A DNA stretch of 64,000 bases, taken from NCBI GenBank assembly GCA_965214995.1, contig CBDCCT010000002.1:2170001-2234000 (forward strand), in the 5' to 3' direction. Both the position numbers and the translations under genes were made by a program. Source of the DNA: CBDCCT01 sp965214995. Lineage in GTDB: Bacteria; Deinococcota; Deinococci; Deinococcales; Trueperaceae. The notes beneath the pieces were generated by a model. The model saw nothing but the letters and a program-made list of their open reading frames with translations. It searched no databases and was not told the DNA's origin. This document shows, in pieces, positions 24,247-33,245 of the stretch (position 1 is the stretch's first letter; each line of letters opens with the position of its first letter).

Positions 24247-24762
24247 ATGCATCTTACGGCGCCTCACGCGCTCGTCCGTCCGACCACCTGCGATGACGCC
24301 TCTCTCGTCCACGCGGTGTACAGCCGCACACCCAACTACTTTGACATTATCTCAATCCCTATGCCGACTCTCTCCGAGGTCGAGCGCGAACTCGAGGCCG
24401 CCGCTCACGACCCCAGGCGCTGTACGGAACTCGTATTGGTCCCGGAGAGCGAAGCCGAGCAAACACGCGATCCTGTGAGCGGTCTTTACGTCGCGGGCTA
24501 CCTCGACTATAAACTGGACTACCCGGACCCCGGCGACGCGATGGTCAACCTTTTGATGATTGCCGCGCCCTATCAGGGTCAGGGTCACGGCAAACGCTGC
24601 GTGGCGGATTTGGAAACCCGCCTTTCAAACCGCGCCAACCGCGTGCTGGCGAGCATATATGGTCAGAATCACAGGGCCATCCGCTTTTGGGAGGGTCTCG
24701 GCTACCACTTCGCCATCGACGCTAAACCTGTGCTCGACTGGTACGCAAAGGAGCTTGATTAG
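24247..24762 (+). CDS. GNAT family N-acetyltransferase
   Basis: ATG 24247 follows AAGGGGGAAGCA, a good ribosome-binding site, giving 171 residues. The acetyl-CoA pyrophosphate loop reads IAAPYQGQGHGKRCV and the closing NHRAIRFWEGLGY is typical of GNAT proteins. The acceptor substrate cannot be deduced. It stands alone, convergent with the cupin-topA block. Confidence 0.8.
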   Translation: MHLTAPHALVRPTTCDDASLVHAVYSRTPNYFDIISIPMPTLSEVERELEAAAHDPRRCTELVLVPESEAEQTRDPVSGLYVAGYLDYKLDYPDPGDAMVNLLMIAAPYQGQGHGKRCVADLETRLSNRANRVLASIYGQNHRAIRFWEGLGYHFAIDAKPVLDWYAKELD

Positions 24763-24795
24763 AAGCCTTTTGCCGGGCGCTGTTCCGAACACTGT

Positions 24796-25074
24796 TTAAG
24801 AGACGGCGCGAAGAAGCACTGTCTCTTCCAAAGGTGTCAGCGTAATGGTCAAACCCGCCTCGAGTTTTATACTGTCCCCGGTCTTCAGCACCCGAAAGTC
24901 GCCGTGCGGGAGGTCGATGATGAGTTCTCCGGTGAGGGCGAGGAGCCATGTGGGACGCTCGAGCCCAACCCCCACCGCCTCCTGTAGCGCTAAAACCTCG
25001 AGCCCTGTTCCCGGCACCGCCTGGGGTTCGCCCAAGCTCGAGCGCGCGAGGTCCAAAAGGTTGAGGGGTTGCAA
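24796..25074 (-). CDS. Small cupin-like protein
   Basis: The 92-residue product has the beta-rich pattern of a single cupin barrel: LLALTGELIIDLPHGDFRVLKTGDSIKLEAGLTITLTPLEETVLL, with G-D/E turns but few metal-binding histidines. Function unknown. It starts one base after topA ends, so it is cotranscribed with topA. Confidence 0.6.
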   Translation of the reverse strand: MQPLNLLDLARSSLGEPQAVPGTGLEVLALQEAVGVGLERPTWLLALTGELIIDLPHGDFRVLKTGDSIKLEAGLTITLTPLEETVLLRAVS

Positions 25075-25075
25075 C

Positions 25076-27979
25076 CTAAGCGGCGGCTTTTTCCTTGCGC
25101 GCCCGCCCGTACGCCATCCGCAGCTTGAACATCCCCCGCTTGTGCGCCGCCCGCACCTCCTCCTCGCTCATGCCGAGCGCGTCGGCGATGTCGGCGATGT
25201 CTTGCCCGGAGGTGTTTTTCATACCCTCGAGCCTCGTCACCACGTCGGCCACGTTTGCGTCAAGTTCGTTCAAGAAGGGCTCTAAATCCTTGGGCGTCGC
25301 CTTGGGTCCCTTGGGCGCGGCTTTAGTCTTCCCTTTAGATTTAGTTCTGGTTTTCCCTTTGGGTTTAGCCTTTGCTTTACCCTTAGCTTTCGTTTTACCC
25401 GCACTTTTTCCCGTCGCTTGTTCGCGGGCGGCGAGGAGGTCTAGGGCCTCCTCGAGCGTGACCGTCTCAACCTCTTGACCTTGAGCCAAGGACGCGTTGG
25501 TCTTGCCGTGCTTGACATAAGGCCCGTAACGCCCGTCGCGCACTTCGACGGGGTCACCCGTTTCCGGGTGCTCGCCCAAGACGCGCAGGGGCTTGTTTTT
25601 GAACTCTTTTTTGTTGATGAGTTCTAACGCGCGCGGCAATTCAACCGTCAGCACGTCGTCCTCTTTGGGCAACGAAGCAAAAGTGCTGCCGTGTTTCACA
25701 TACGGCCCGAAACGCCCAATCGCGGCCTGAACACTCTTACCTGTCTCGGGGTGCTTGCCTAACCCACGCGGGAGCGAGAGCAGGCCCACCGCCATTTTAT
25801 AATCCACCGCGCTCGGCTCGACGCCTTTGGGCAGCGACACGCGTTTAGGCTTGCCGTCTCCGCCCTCGCCGAGTTGCAGGTAGGGGCCGTAGGGGCCGCT
25901 TTTTAAGAGCATCGGCTCGCCTGTATCGGGGTGCGAGCCCAGCCCCTCGTCCTCGGCGTTGCCGCGCTCGAGCAACCCCTCCAGCGTCTCCTTGGTCACG
26001 TCGGCGGGGGCGAGTTCGTTGGGTATGGAGGCGGTCACGCGCTCGCCGTCCCGTTCGCCCTCGACGTAGGGACCGTAGCGCCCGACGCGCACCACAAAGG
26101 GGTCCCACTTGGGCGCGTGGATGGTCGAGATGGCGCGGGCGTCGATAGTCTCGAGCCCCGTTTCCACCTGTGCCTCAATCCCCTCTTTACCCCTAAAGAA
26201 AGCGTCTAAATAAGGCGTCCGCTGCACCTCGCCCGCGGCGATGTCGTCCAAGACGTTTTCCATGCTCGCGGTAAAGTTGGTGTCTACCAGCTTGTCGAAC
26301 TGCTGCTCGAGCAGATTGTTCGTCGCAAAGGCGGTAAACGTCGGCACGAGCGCGCTCCCCGCCTTGCGCGCGTAGCCGCGCCGGATGACCGTGTCGATGA
26401 TGCTCGCGTAGGTGCTCGGGCGTCCGATGCCCTCGCTTTCTAAAAGCTTGACCAGCGACGCCTCGGTATAGCGGGCGGGGGGCTTGGTTTCGTGGCCCAA
26501 GGCTTGAAGCGTCCGGCAGTCCACCACGTCACCCTCTTTGAGGTCGGGCAGCGGCTGCTCGCGGTCTTCCAAGGCCGCGTCGGGGTCGTCGGAGCCCTCG
26601 ACGTAGGCGCGGAAAAAGCCGGGGAATAAGGTGGTGCGGCCCGTGGCGCGGAACACGCTGGCGTCGTCGCCCTTGCCCGCCTCGAGCCTCGCGGTCACAA
26701 AAAGCAGCCGCGCGTCGGCCATCTGTGTGGCGACGGTGCGCTTCCAGATGAGGTCGTAAAGCCGCCCCTCAATCCCGCCCAGCCCGTGCTCCTCGGTCGT
26801 CTTCATCGCCTTGCCCGCGGGCCGGACGGCCTCGTGCGCCTCCTGCGCGTTGCGCGCCTTGTTGGCGTACTGCCGCGGCTTGGGGCTTAAGTAGTCCTCG
26901 CCGTAGCGCGTCCGCACCGCGCGCCGCGCGCCGTCAACGGCCTCCTGTGACAAGTTGGTCGAGTCGGTCCGCATGTAAGTGATGTAGCCGTTTTCGTACA
27001 AGCCCTGAGCGACGCGCATCGTTTCTTTGGCGGACAAGTTGAGCTTGCGGCTCGCTTCCTGCTGCAAGGTGGAGGTGGTAAAAGGCGCGGCGGGGGAGCG
27101 TTTGGCGGGCCGCTCCTCGACGTTTGCGACGCGCCAGGTTTCGCTAGGCAGACGCTCGGCGAGAGCGTGGGCGCGCTCTTCCGATAAGAGCAGCACGTCT
27201 TTGCCCGCTTCCAAACCCTCTTTTAGCCGCCCCGTCTCATCGTCAAAGTCGCGGCCCGTCGCCAGGCGGACGCCGCCTAAGTGGGTCATGGTCGCTTCGA
27301 AGGGCTTGCGGGTCTTCTCGAGCCCCGCCTTTAGGTCCCAGTAGCTCGCGGGCACGAACGCCAGCCGCTCGCGCTCGCGCAAGACGGTGAGCCTTACCGC
27401 CACGCTCTGCACGCGCCCCGCGGAGAGCTTGGGCGCGATTTTTTTCCATAACAGCGGCGAGATGGTGTAGCCCACGAGCCGGTCCAGCACCCGCCGCGTC
27501 TCCTGCGCGTCCACCAAGTGCTCGTCAATCGTGCGCGTCTCCTCCAACGCCCGCAGAATCGCCTCTTCGGTAATCTCGTGAAAGACCATGCGCCGCACCG
27601 GGATGTTGGGTTTAAGCAGTTCGACCAAGTGCCAGCCGATGGATTCGCCCTCGCGGTCCTCGTCGGTGGCGATAAAGAGTTCGTCGGCCTCCTTGAGCGC
27701 CTTTTTAAGTTCGCTCACCACCTTTTTCTTCTTGCTCGGGATGATGTAAAGCGGCTCGTAGCCCTCATCCAGCTTGACGCCCAGCCGCGCCCAGGGCTCG
27801 CCCTTGTACGCGTCGGGAATCTCGGCGGCGGAGGCGGGCAGGTCGCGCACGTGCCCCATGCTGGCCTCGATGCGGTAGCCCGTGCGGGGCAAAAACTTGC
27901 GAATCGTCTTCGCCTTGGTCGGCGACTCGACGATGACCAACCGCCTCGGTTGCGCGCGCCCTGTGGCAGCTTTAGACAA
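25076..27979 (-). CDS. topA: DNA topoisomerase I with Lys-rich tail and extra C-terminal helical domain
   Basis: The 967-residue type IA enzyme has the Toprim start RRLVIVESPTKAKTI and DEDREGESIGWH, and the active-site Y335 in GYITYMRTDSTNLS. It relaxes negative supercoils. After the core come several topoisomerase C-terminal repeats (LGEHPETGDPVEVRDGRYGPY type, about residues 650-850) without zinc-finger cysteines, then about 45 residues rich in Lys/Ala/Gly/Pro, and finally about 70 residues predicted helical (from about 897, containing DIADALGMSEEEVRAAHKRG). The start is TTG 27979, with GGGAGG upstream and a perfect consensus promoter at 28003-28030. Confidence 0.95.
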   Translation of the reverse strand: MSKAATGRAQPRRLVIVESPTKAKTIRKFLPRTGYRIEASMGHVRDLPASAAEIPDAYKGEPWARLGVKLDEGYEPLYIIPSKKKKVVSELKKALKEADELFIATDEDREGESIGWHLVELLKPNIPVRRMVFHEITEEAILRALEETRTIDEHLVDAQETRRVLDRLVGYTISPLLWKKIAPKLSAGRVQSVAVRLTVLRERERLAFVPASYWDLKAGLEKTRKPFEATMTHLGGVRLATGRDFDDETGRLKEGLEAGKDVLLLSEERAHALAERLPSETWRVANVEERPAKRSPAAPFTTSTLQQEASRKLNLSAKETMRVAQGLYENGYITYMRTDSTNLSQEAVDGARRAVRTRYGEDYLSPKPRQYANKARNAQEAHEAVRPAGKAMKTTEEHGLGGIEGRLYDLIWKRTVATQMADARLLFVTARLEAGKGDDASVFRATGRTTLFPGFFRAYVEGSDDPDAALEDREQPLPDLKEGDVVDCRTLQALGHETKPPARYTEASLVKLLESEGIGRPSTYASIIDTVIRRGYARKAGSALVPTFTAFATNNLLEQQFDKLVDTNFTASMENVLDDIAAGEVQRTPYLDAFFRGKEGIEAQVETGLETIDARAISTIHAPKWDPFVVRVGRYGPYVEGERDGERVTASIPNELAPADVTKETLEGLLERGNAEDEGLGSHPDTGEPMLLKSGPYGPYLQLGEGGDGKPKRVSLPKGVEPSAVDYKMAVGLLSLPRGLGKHPETGKSVQAAIGRFGPYVKHGSTFASLPKEDDVLTVELPRALELINKKEFKNKPLRVLGEHPETGDPVEVRDGRYGPYVKHGKTNASLAQGQEVETVTLEEALDLLAAREQATGKSAGKTKAKGKAKAKPKGKTRTKSKGKTKAAPKGPKATPKDLEPFLNELDANVADVVTRLEGMKNTSGQDIADIADALGMSEEEVRAAHKRGMFKLRMAYGRARKEKAAA

Positions 27980-28002
27980 AAGAACCTCCCATAACGGAGG
28001 CT

Positions 28003-28030
28003 ATTATAAAAGTGGGGCGGAATCTGTCAA
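28003..28030 (-). promoter_or_regulatory. Consensus promoter of topA
   Basis: On the minus strand TTGACA (28030-28025) and TATAAT (28008-28003) are both perfect consensus with 16-base spacing, 24 bases before the TTG start of topA. It is the best sigma-70-type promoter in the window and gives topA its own transcript apart from recR. Confidence 0.8.
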
Positions 28031-28136
28031 GATAATATCTTACAGAAAACATAAGGGTTTCTCCGCGAACACGTACAGCGTCAGGTAAGGCTTGGTCTCG
28101 AGGGCAGGTAACGCGGCACTACTGAAGATTCGCCCA

Positions 28137-28727
28137 CTACATAGGTCTGCGGTTCGTAATCGCGCGCCCCAGCGTGACCTCGTCGGCGTACTCCAAATCC
28201 CCGCCCACAGGCAGGCCGTAGGCGATGCGCGAGGTTTTGACGCTCAGGTCATTTAGTAAACGGTTCAAGTACATCGCCGTGGCCTCGCCCTCGACGGTGG
28301 TAGCGGTGGCGAGGATGACCTCGTTGACATCTTCTAATCTAGGCAGCAGCGCCTTGATGGTGAGCTGGTCGGGGCCCACGCCGTTCATCGGCGAGAGCGA
28401 CCCGTGGAGCACGTGGTAAAGACCCTCGTACTCGCCCGAACGCTCGATGGCGAGCAAGTCGGCGGGCTCCTCGACCACGCAGACGAGGCGACGGTCGCGC
28501 CCCGCGTCGGCGCAGACGTTGCACAACTCCGAATCGGTGATGTTAAAGCAGACGCTGCACGAGTGGAGCGAACTTTTCGCGTTCACCATCGCCTGCGCGA
28601 GCCCCCGCACCTCCTCTTCGGGCAGGTTGAAGAGGTGAAAAGCGAGCCGCTGCGCGCTTTTTGGGCCGACGCCGGGCAGCTTGCCGAGTTCACGGATGAG
28701 TTGGATAAGGGCAGGAGGGTACTTCAT
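28137..28727 (-). CDS. recR: Recombination mediator RecR
   Basis: The 196-residue protein has the N-terminal helix-hairpin-helix (LGKLPGVGPKSAQRLAFHL), a C4 zinc finger (CSVCFNITDSELCNVC) and the Toprim domain (VCVVEEPADLLAIERSGEYEGLYHVL). With RecO and RecF it loads RecA on gapped DNA. It belongs to the dnaX-ybaB-recR cluster conserved in many bacteria and is separated from ybaB by a heptamer-periodic repeat. Confidence 0.96.
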   Translation of the reverse strand: MKYPPALIQLIRELGKLPGVGPKSAQRLAFHLFNLPEEEVRGLAQAMVNAKSSLHSCSVCFNITDSELCNVCADAGRDRRLVCVVEEPADLLAIERSGEYEGLYHVLHGSLSPMNGVGPDQLTIKALLPRLEDVNEVILATATTVEGEATAMYLNRLLNDLSVKTSRIAYGLPVGGDLEYADEVTLGRAITNRRPM

Positions 28728-28728
28728 A

Positions 28729-28798
28729 AGTGATTAGCGGTTAGTGGCTAGTGATTAGTAGTTGTGAGCTAACCACTAACCACTCATCACTCACCACT
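28729..28798. repeat. Heptamer-periodic inverted repeat, locus B
   Basis: The 70-bp gap between recR and ybaB is built of 7-base units: AGTGATT, AGCGGTT, AGTGGCT, AGTGATT, AGTAGTT, then after a turn at GTGAGCT the complementary units AACCACT, AACCACT, CATCACT, CACCACT. The arms can fold on each other. It resembles heptanucleotide tandem repeats described in cyanobacteria. It lies between cotranscribed genes, so it will be present in the mRNA. Confidence 0.75.
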
Positions 28799-28800
28799 GT

Positions 28801-29121
28801 TTAAAACATGCCTCCGAGACCGCCCATGTCGCCCAACCCGCCTATCGCTGAGCCCATTTCGGTTTCCTGGAGTTCTTTAACCTTGCGCTGGGCTTCGTTG
28901 ACGGCGGCGGTGACCAAGTCCTCGAGCAAATCCACGTCGTCCGGGTCCACCGCGCTTTTGTCAATCGTCACGCCCGTGATAGAACCGTCGCCGCTTGCGG
29001 TCACGGTCACCAAGCCGCCGCCCGCGCTGCCCTCGACGGAAAGCGAGGCAAGTTTCTCTTGCGCCTCCGCCATCTTGCGCTGCGCCTTTTGGGCCTCTTT
29101 CATGAGTTTTTGGATGTTCAT
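28801..29121 (-). CDS. ybaB: YbaB/EbfC nucleoid-associated protein
   Basis: ATG 29121 (MNIQKLMKEAQKAQRKM) follows AGGAGACCC and gives 106 residues; the longer open frame upstream lies over the end of dnaX and is not needed. The helix LMKEAQKAQRKMAEAQEKL, the central GGLVTVTASGDGSITGVTIDKSAVDP and the terminal glycine-methionine tail (GGLGDMGGLGGMF) fit the family. It binds DNA as a dimer and is part of the dnaX-ybaB-recR block, 25 bases after the end of the long dnaX frame. Confidence 0.93.
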   Translation of the reverse strand: MNIQKLMKEAQKAQRKMAEAQEKLASLSVEGSAGGGLVTVTASGDGSITGVTIDKSAVDPDDVDLLEDLVTAAVNEAQRKVKELQETEMGSAIGGLGDMGGLGGMF

Positions 29122-29146
29122 GGGTCTCCTTTTGAGGGTGTGGGGA

Positions 29147-31170
29147 CTAAACCGCGCCTTCTTCACCGAAGTGTAACGTTTCTTGCACCGCCTCCTCCGT
29201 AACGTCGCTTTCATCATCCACCGCATCCTCTATGCCCGCCTCCTGCCACTCAACGACGTGACCGGGGAAGAGGCTTTGCAGGACGGCAAAGCGCGGGTCG
29301 GCCTCCAAACCCCCTTCCTCACGCGCGGCTTCCTCGGGCGGCTTGGCCGACGCTGCTGGCTCCGGCGGCGGGAGGTCGTCCCAGAAGTCGGGGGGGAGGT
29401 CGTCTCGAGGGAGCGGTTCCTCAGTTCTTTCGGAAAGAGTTATATCGGGCGCGGCCTCAACGGGGGGCGTCACGGTGGGCGGTTCGGTGGGGGGCGGCTC
29501 GAGCGGCGCGTGAGACTCGGGCGGTGGAGTGAGGACTTCTTTTTGAGGAGTTTCTTGGGGGGTGTCGGAGGGCTCGAGCGCGGGTTCAGCAGCGGACTGA
29601 GGCGTGGATTGTGTGGGCTCAGGTTTGGGCGGGGTCGGAGCGGCTTGTCTTTCTGGCCGCTCCGTTAAAGCTTTTTTCGAACCGTCTCCCCCGGACCGAC
29701 GATGTGAACCGTCGCGCCGTCGCCGATAACCTGCGCGGTGAGCGCACCGAGTTCGTCCTGGCGCTTTTTGAGCTGCTCGAAGTGGAATTTATGGGTGTCC
29801 GGGAACTTTAAATAGATGTCGTAGCCGTCCACCTCGGCCTGTGCGGGCATCATGAAGGCTTTGAGTTGGGCGCTCGCCTTGGTCAGCACGCTGTGCCAGT
29901 TGATTTTGGGCGGCTCGTCTCCTGCGGGCGCAGCGACGACTGTTGGGGGCGGTGTTGTGGGCGGCGTCGGGGGAGAGGCCGGGGCGGTGGCTCGAGCCGG
30001 TGCTCTTGTAGGTGGCGCCGTGACGCCGCGGCCCGTCGGGTCGAAGTCGGGGAGGGCCGGTTCTGTGGATGAGGCCGGGGCGGCTCGAGCCTGACGTTCC
30101 TCAACCGGCGCGACCGCCTCGCGCGGGACGTTATGGTTCACGGCGTTCAGCGCCTTGATGAGGGCGACCTCGAGCGAGAAAAGGTCGTCACGCCGCACAA
30201 AACGCTCGTCCTCGTCATCGAGCGCGTGGATGGCGCGCAGGAGGTCTTTTTGTTCTATTGGTAGGGTGAAACCGTCGCCCACACCGACCATGCTGTAGAG
30301 CGCGTCGCGCAGCGTTGTTTTCAAGTGCTCAGAAAGCGAGCGCGGCGCGAAGCCGTCGCGGTAGAGGCTCCCTGCGAGTTCAAACAGCGCGGCGAGTTCG
30401 CCGTTCACCAGATGTTTCGCCAACGCCTGCATCCGCTCCTTGGGCGGCAGACCGAGCGCGTCTTCGGCGTCGCCCCTGGTAATCGGCTCGCCGGAGGTGA
30501 GCAGACGCTCCAACAGTGATTCGGCGTCCCTCATCGCGCCGTCGGCGGCGCGCGCCACGAGTCTCACCGCCTCGTCTTCGGCGGGTACGCCCGCGGCCTC
30601 GCAGAGGCGCGCAACCTTGCCCGCGATTTCTTCTTCGGAAAGGCGGCGGAAGCGGAAGTGCTGGCAGCGCGACAGGATGGTGGGCGGCAGCTTTTCGGGC
30701 TCGGTGGTGGCGAGGATGAAGACGAGGCCGGGCGGGGGCTCCTCGAGCGTCTTTAACAGCGCGTTCGAGGCTGACTTGCTGAGCATGTGCGCCTCGTCTA
30801 AGACCCAAACACGCCTACCGCCCCGGATGCTCGCCAAACGCACCTTCTCGCGCAAATCGCGGATATCCTCAACCGAGTTGTTGCTCGCCGCGTCAAGTTC
30901 GGTCACGTCGGGGTGGTTGCCGCGCCGCACCAAAAGGCACGACTCGCACTCGCCGCAGGGCCGCTCCTTTGGATTTTCGCGTTCGCAGTTGACCGCCATC
31001 GCCAGGAGGCGCGCCGTGGTCGTTTTGCCCACGCCGCGCGGGCCCGAAAAAAGGTAAGCGTGACCGATGCGCCCCTTTGACAGCGCGGCGACGAGCACGC
31101 TCTTAACGTGCTCCTGGCCCACCACGCCCTCAAAGGTATGTGGCCTCGCTTGTTGGTAGATCGCCGTCAT
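29147..31170 (-). CDS. dnaX: DNA polymerase III gamma/tau subunit, expressed as two products by -1 frameshift
   Basis: The zero frame (31170 to 29665) encodes 501 residues: Walker A GPRGVGKT (43-50), zinc module C62, C72, C75, C78, Walker B VLDEAHMLS and sensor I ATTEPEKLP, i.e. the clamp-loader gamma form. It stops two codons after an A-AAA-AAG heptamer (29677-29671). A -1 shift there reads on through 174 more codons to the stop at 29147 (tau of 674 residues): a Pro-rich acidic linker, then DPRFAVLQSLFPGHVVEWQE near the end, presumably the polymerase-binding part. The long frame fills what would otherwise be a 540-base gap and ends just ahead of the ybaB ribosome-binding site. Confidence 0.9.
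29637..29692 (-). promoter_or_regulatory. Programmed -1 ribosomal frameshift signal of dnaX
   Basis: Read on the minus strand: GGGGGAG (29692-29686), eight bases, A-AAA-AAG (29677-29671), CTT, in-frame stop TAA (29667-29665), then GGAGCGGC (29663-29656) paired perfectly with GCCGCTCC (29644-29637) around an 11-base loop. These are the same parts in the same order as in E. coli dnaX: internal Shine-Dalgarno, slippery heptamer, stop, stimulatory stem-loop. The A-run is only six, which argues for ribosomal rather than transcriptional slippage. Confidence 0.85.
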
Positions 31171-31288
31171 CGAGCCTCTATGCTACCACCCCGGCGGGGT
31201 TCGCAAAGATGCAGATTTGACGCTTCCACGGCGCGGCGGGTGAGGTATGCTGAGCCGCACATGAGGTTTAGATGGTGAGGCTTCCTGA

Positions 31289-32497
31289 GTGATTCCTTTT
31301 GTCTTCTCCGCACTTGGCGAACAACCCTGGTTTGGGGTTCTCGTAAAACTTCAAAGGGTGCTTGCCGATAGGGATAAAGAGGCGGCGCTCGAGGCCTACA
31401 CCCTTCTCTACCGCGCCTTGCAGGAAACCGCGCCCGACCTCCCCACCGCGGTGAGTGAGGCGCTTTTGTGGGAGGACTCGAGCCTCGCCCACACGGTCAT
31501 GACTTCAGGTGACGCGCCCGCCGGTCTTAAAGAGGGCGCGCTTCAGGACCTAGAAACGCTCCTCACCCTGTCGCAACGCAATTGGCAAGGGGAGGCGACG
31601 CGCCTTGTGAACCGTGGGCTGCCGCCTCTTTCCGGGCTCTCCCACCGCGTACCGGAGGAGCGGGTAGCGACGCTCGCGCGTTCGTTAGAAGGTGGGGACG
31701 CACGTTGGTTGCTGGGGAGGCTGCTCGAGCACTACCGCACAAACGGCGCGGGCACTCTCGCACGGTTCCGCGCCTTTCGCTGGGCGGACGGGACGTTTCA
31801 AGGCGTCGCCCACCCCGCCGAGCCGGAGATGGAACGGTTGGTGAGGCTCGAGCGCCCCCTGAGCCTCCTTACCGCCAACGTTGAGGCGTTTTTGGCGGGC
31901 AAACCCGCGCAGCACACGCTCCTTTACGGGCCGCGCGGCTCGGGCAAGTCCACGGCGGTCAAGGGTCTCTTGCCCCGCTACGCCGCGCGCGGGTTGCGCT
32001 TGGTAGAACTTCCGCCCGCCGCGCTGACCGATTTGCCTGCGGTGGTTGAGGGCCTGCGCGGGCGGCCTCAGCGTTTCGTGCTTTTTGTGGATGATTTGAG
32101 CTTTGGGGATGACGACACCTTCGCGCCGCTTAAGACGCTGCTCGAGGGCTCGCTCACGAGCCGCCCCGACAACATCTTGGTATGCGCCACCTCGAACCGC
32201 CGCCACCTCGTTAAAGAAAGTTTCTCTGACCGGCCCGACCCGCTAAACGACGACGTTCACGGCTGGGACACGCAGAACGAACGCTTGGCGCTCGCGGACC
32301 GCTTCGGCCTCACCCTCACTTTTCCGAACGCGACGCAGGCGCGCTTTTTGGACATCGTGCGGGGCCTCGCGGCGCAAGAAGGGCTGACGCTCCCCGATTT
32401 GGAGGCGCGCGCGGTGCGGTTTGCGGAGTGGGGCAACGGCTATTCGGGGCGGACGGCGCAGCAGTTTATTGACGGGTTGAAAGCGGAGCTAGCGTAG
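31289..32497 (+). CDS. DUF815-family AAA ATPase
   Basis: The 402-residue protein has Walker A GPRGSGKST (about 220), Walker B RFVLFVDDLSF and sensor I LVCATSNRRHLV, followed by the DUF815-specific DRPDPLNDDVHGWDTQNERLALADRFGLTLTF. These ATPases are common but their target is unknown. The N-terminal 200 residues are all helical. The GTG start is divergent from dnaX; the end overlaps the convergent phosphoesterase gene by nine bases. Confidence 0.85.
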   Translation: MIPFVFSALGEQPWFGVLVKLQRVLADRDKEAALEAYTLLYRALQETAPDLPTAVSEALLWEDSSLAHTVMTSGDAPAGLKEGALQDLETLLTLSQRNWQGEATRLVNRGLPPLSGLSHRVPEERVATLARSLEGGDARWLLGRLLEHYRTNGAGTLARFRAFRWADGTFQGVAHPAEPEMERLVRLERPLSLLTANVEAFLAGKPAQHTLLYGPRGSGKSTAVKGLLPRYAARGLRLVELPPAALTDLPAVVEGLRGRPQRFVLFVDDLSFGDDDTFAPLKTLLEGSLTSRPDNILVCATSNRRHLVKESFSDRPDPLNDDVHGWDTQNERLALADRFGLTLTFPNATQARFLDIVRGLAAQEGLTLPDLEARAVRFAEWGNGYSGRTAQQFIDGLKAELA

Positions 32498-33229
32498 CCA
32501 GCCCTCGAGCCACCTCTCCACATAAGGCATCCCGCTCGAGCGCGCCGCCTCAACAAGAGGTGTCACGTCATAAGGCACGCGCCGGAAGATAACGCTTGGC
32601 TGATTGTGGACGGCTTCGACGAGCGCGTACTCCGCCCAATGCGGGTTGACAGCCCCCTTAGCACCATCAAAGTACGCAAAAGGAAGCCCGACGCTCCCCG
32701 GATTGAGCAAAAAGCCACTCCGGTAACGTCGCAGAAGTTGCGTGTGCGTGTGCCCGCCTGCCATGATTTGGGCGTCTTGGTTTCCAAACCACTCATCAAG
32801 CTGTGCGTCGGGCGTGGTCGCCACAATCACGTCGTTGTAAGAGCGCGGCGAGCCGTGAAAAAGCAGGAGCGAAACGCCGTCCGCCTCTAAGTTTAAGGTC
32901 GGTTGAAAGGTGTGGACAAAATCGCGGTCTTCCTTGCTGATTTGCTCAGAGCACCAAGCCTGAACCTCGAGGAAAAATGGGGCGTCCTCATCCGGGTTCT
33001 CGATATCTTCTAGCGTCCGCGGCTGCAAGAGCGATACGTCGCTGTTGCCCATGACGGTGGGGAAATCAAGTTCTCTAAGCCTCGCCAACGCTTCGTGCGG
33101 CTGCGGACCGAAGTTCGCCACGTCACCCAAAAGGACGGTTTTGTCGGGCGCGGTGGTTTCAAAGTCGTTTAGGACAGCCTCGAGCGCGCTCAAATTACCG
33201 TGGATGTCCGAAATAATGGCGAGCTTCAT
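32489..33229 (-). CDS. Metallophosphoesterase, YfcE-like
   Basis: The 246-residue protein carries the full metal-binding set of calcineurin-like phosphoesterases: SDIHGN, LLGDVANFGP, VMGNSD, LFHGSPRS and GGHTHTQL. It should hydrolyse phosphodiesters or phosphomonoesters in the cytoplasm; the substrate is unknown. It starts 16 bases after the FAD oxidoreductase gene on the same strand, with AGGGAG ahead of its ATG. Confidence 0.85.
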   Translation of the reverse strand: MKLAIISDIHGNLSALEAVLNDFETTAPDKTVLLGDVANFGPQPHEALARLRELDFPTVMGNSDVSLLQPRTLEDIENPDEDAPFFLEVQAWCSEQISKEDRDFVHTFQPTLNLEADGVSLLLFHGSPRSYNDVIVATTPDAQLDEWFGNQDAQIMAGGHTHTQLLRRYRSGFLLNPGSVGLPFAYFDGAKGAVNPHWAEYALVEAVHNQPSVIFRRVPYDVTPLVEAARSSGMPYVERWLEGWLR

Positions 33230-33245
33230 GCTGACTCCCTAAGGC

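Noticed and set aside
29147..29473. Separate small acidic hypothetical gene downstream of dnaX
   Set aside because: The same frame is open without a stop all the way back to the slippery heptamer, so it is better explained as the tau C-terminus.
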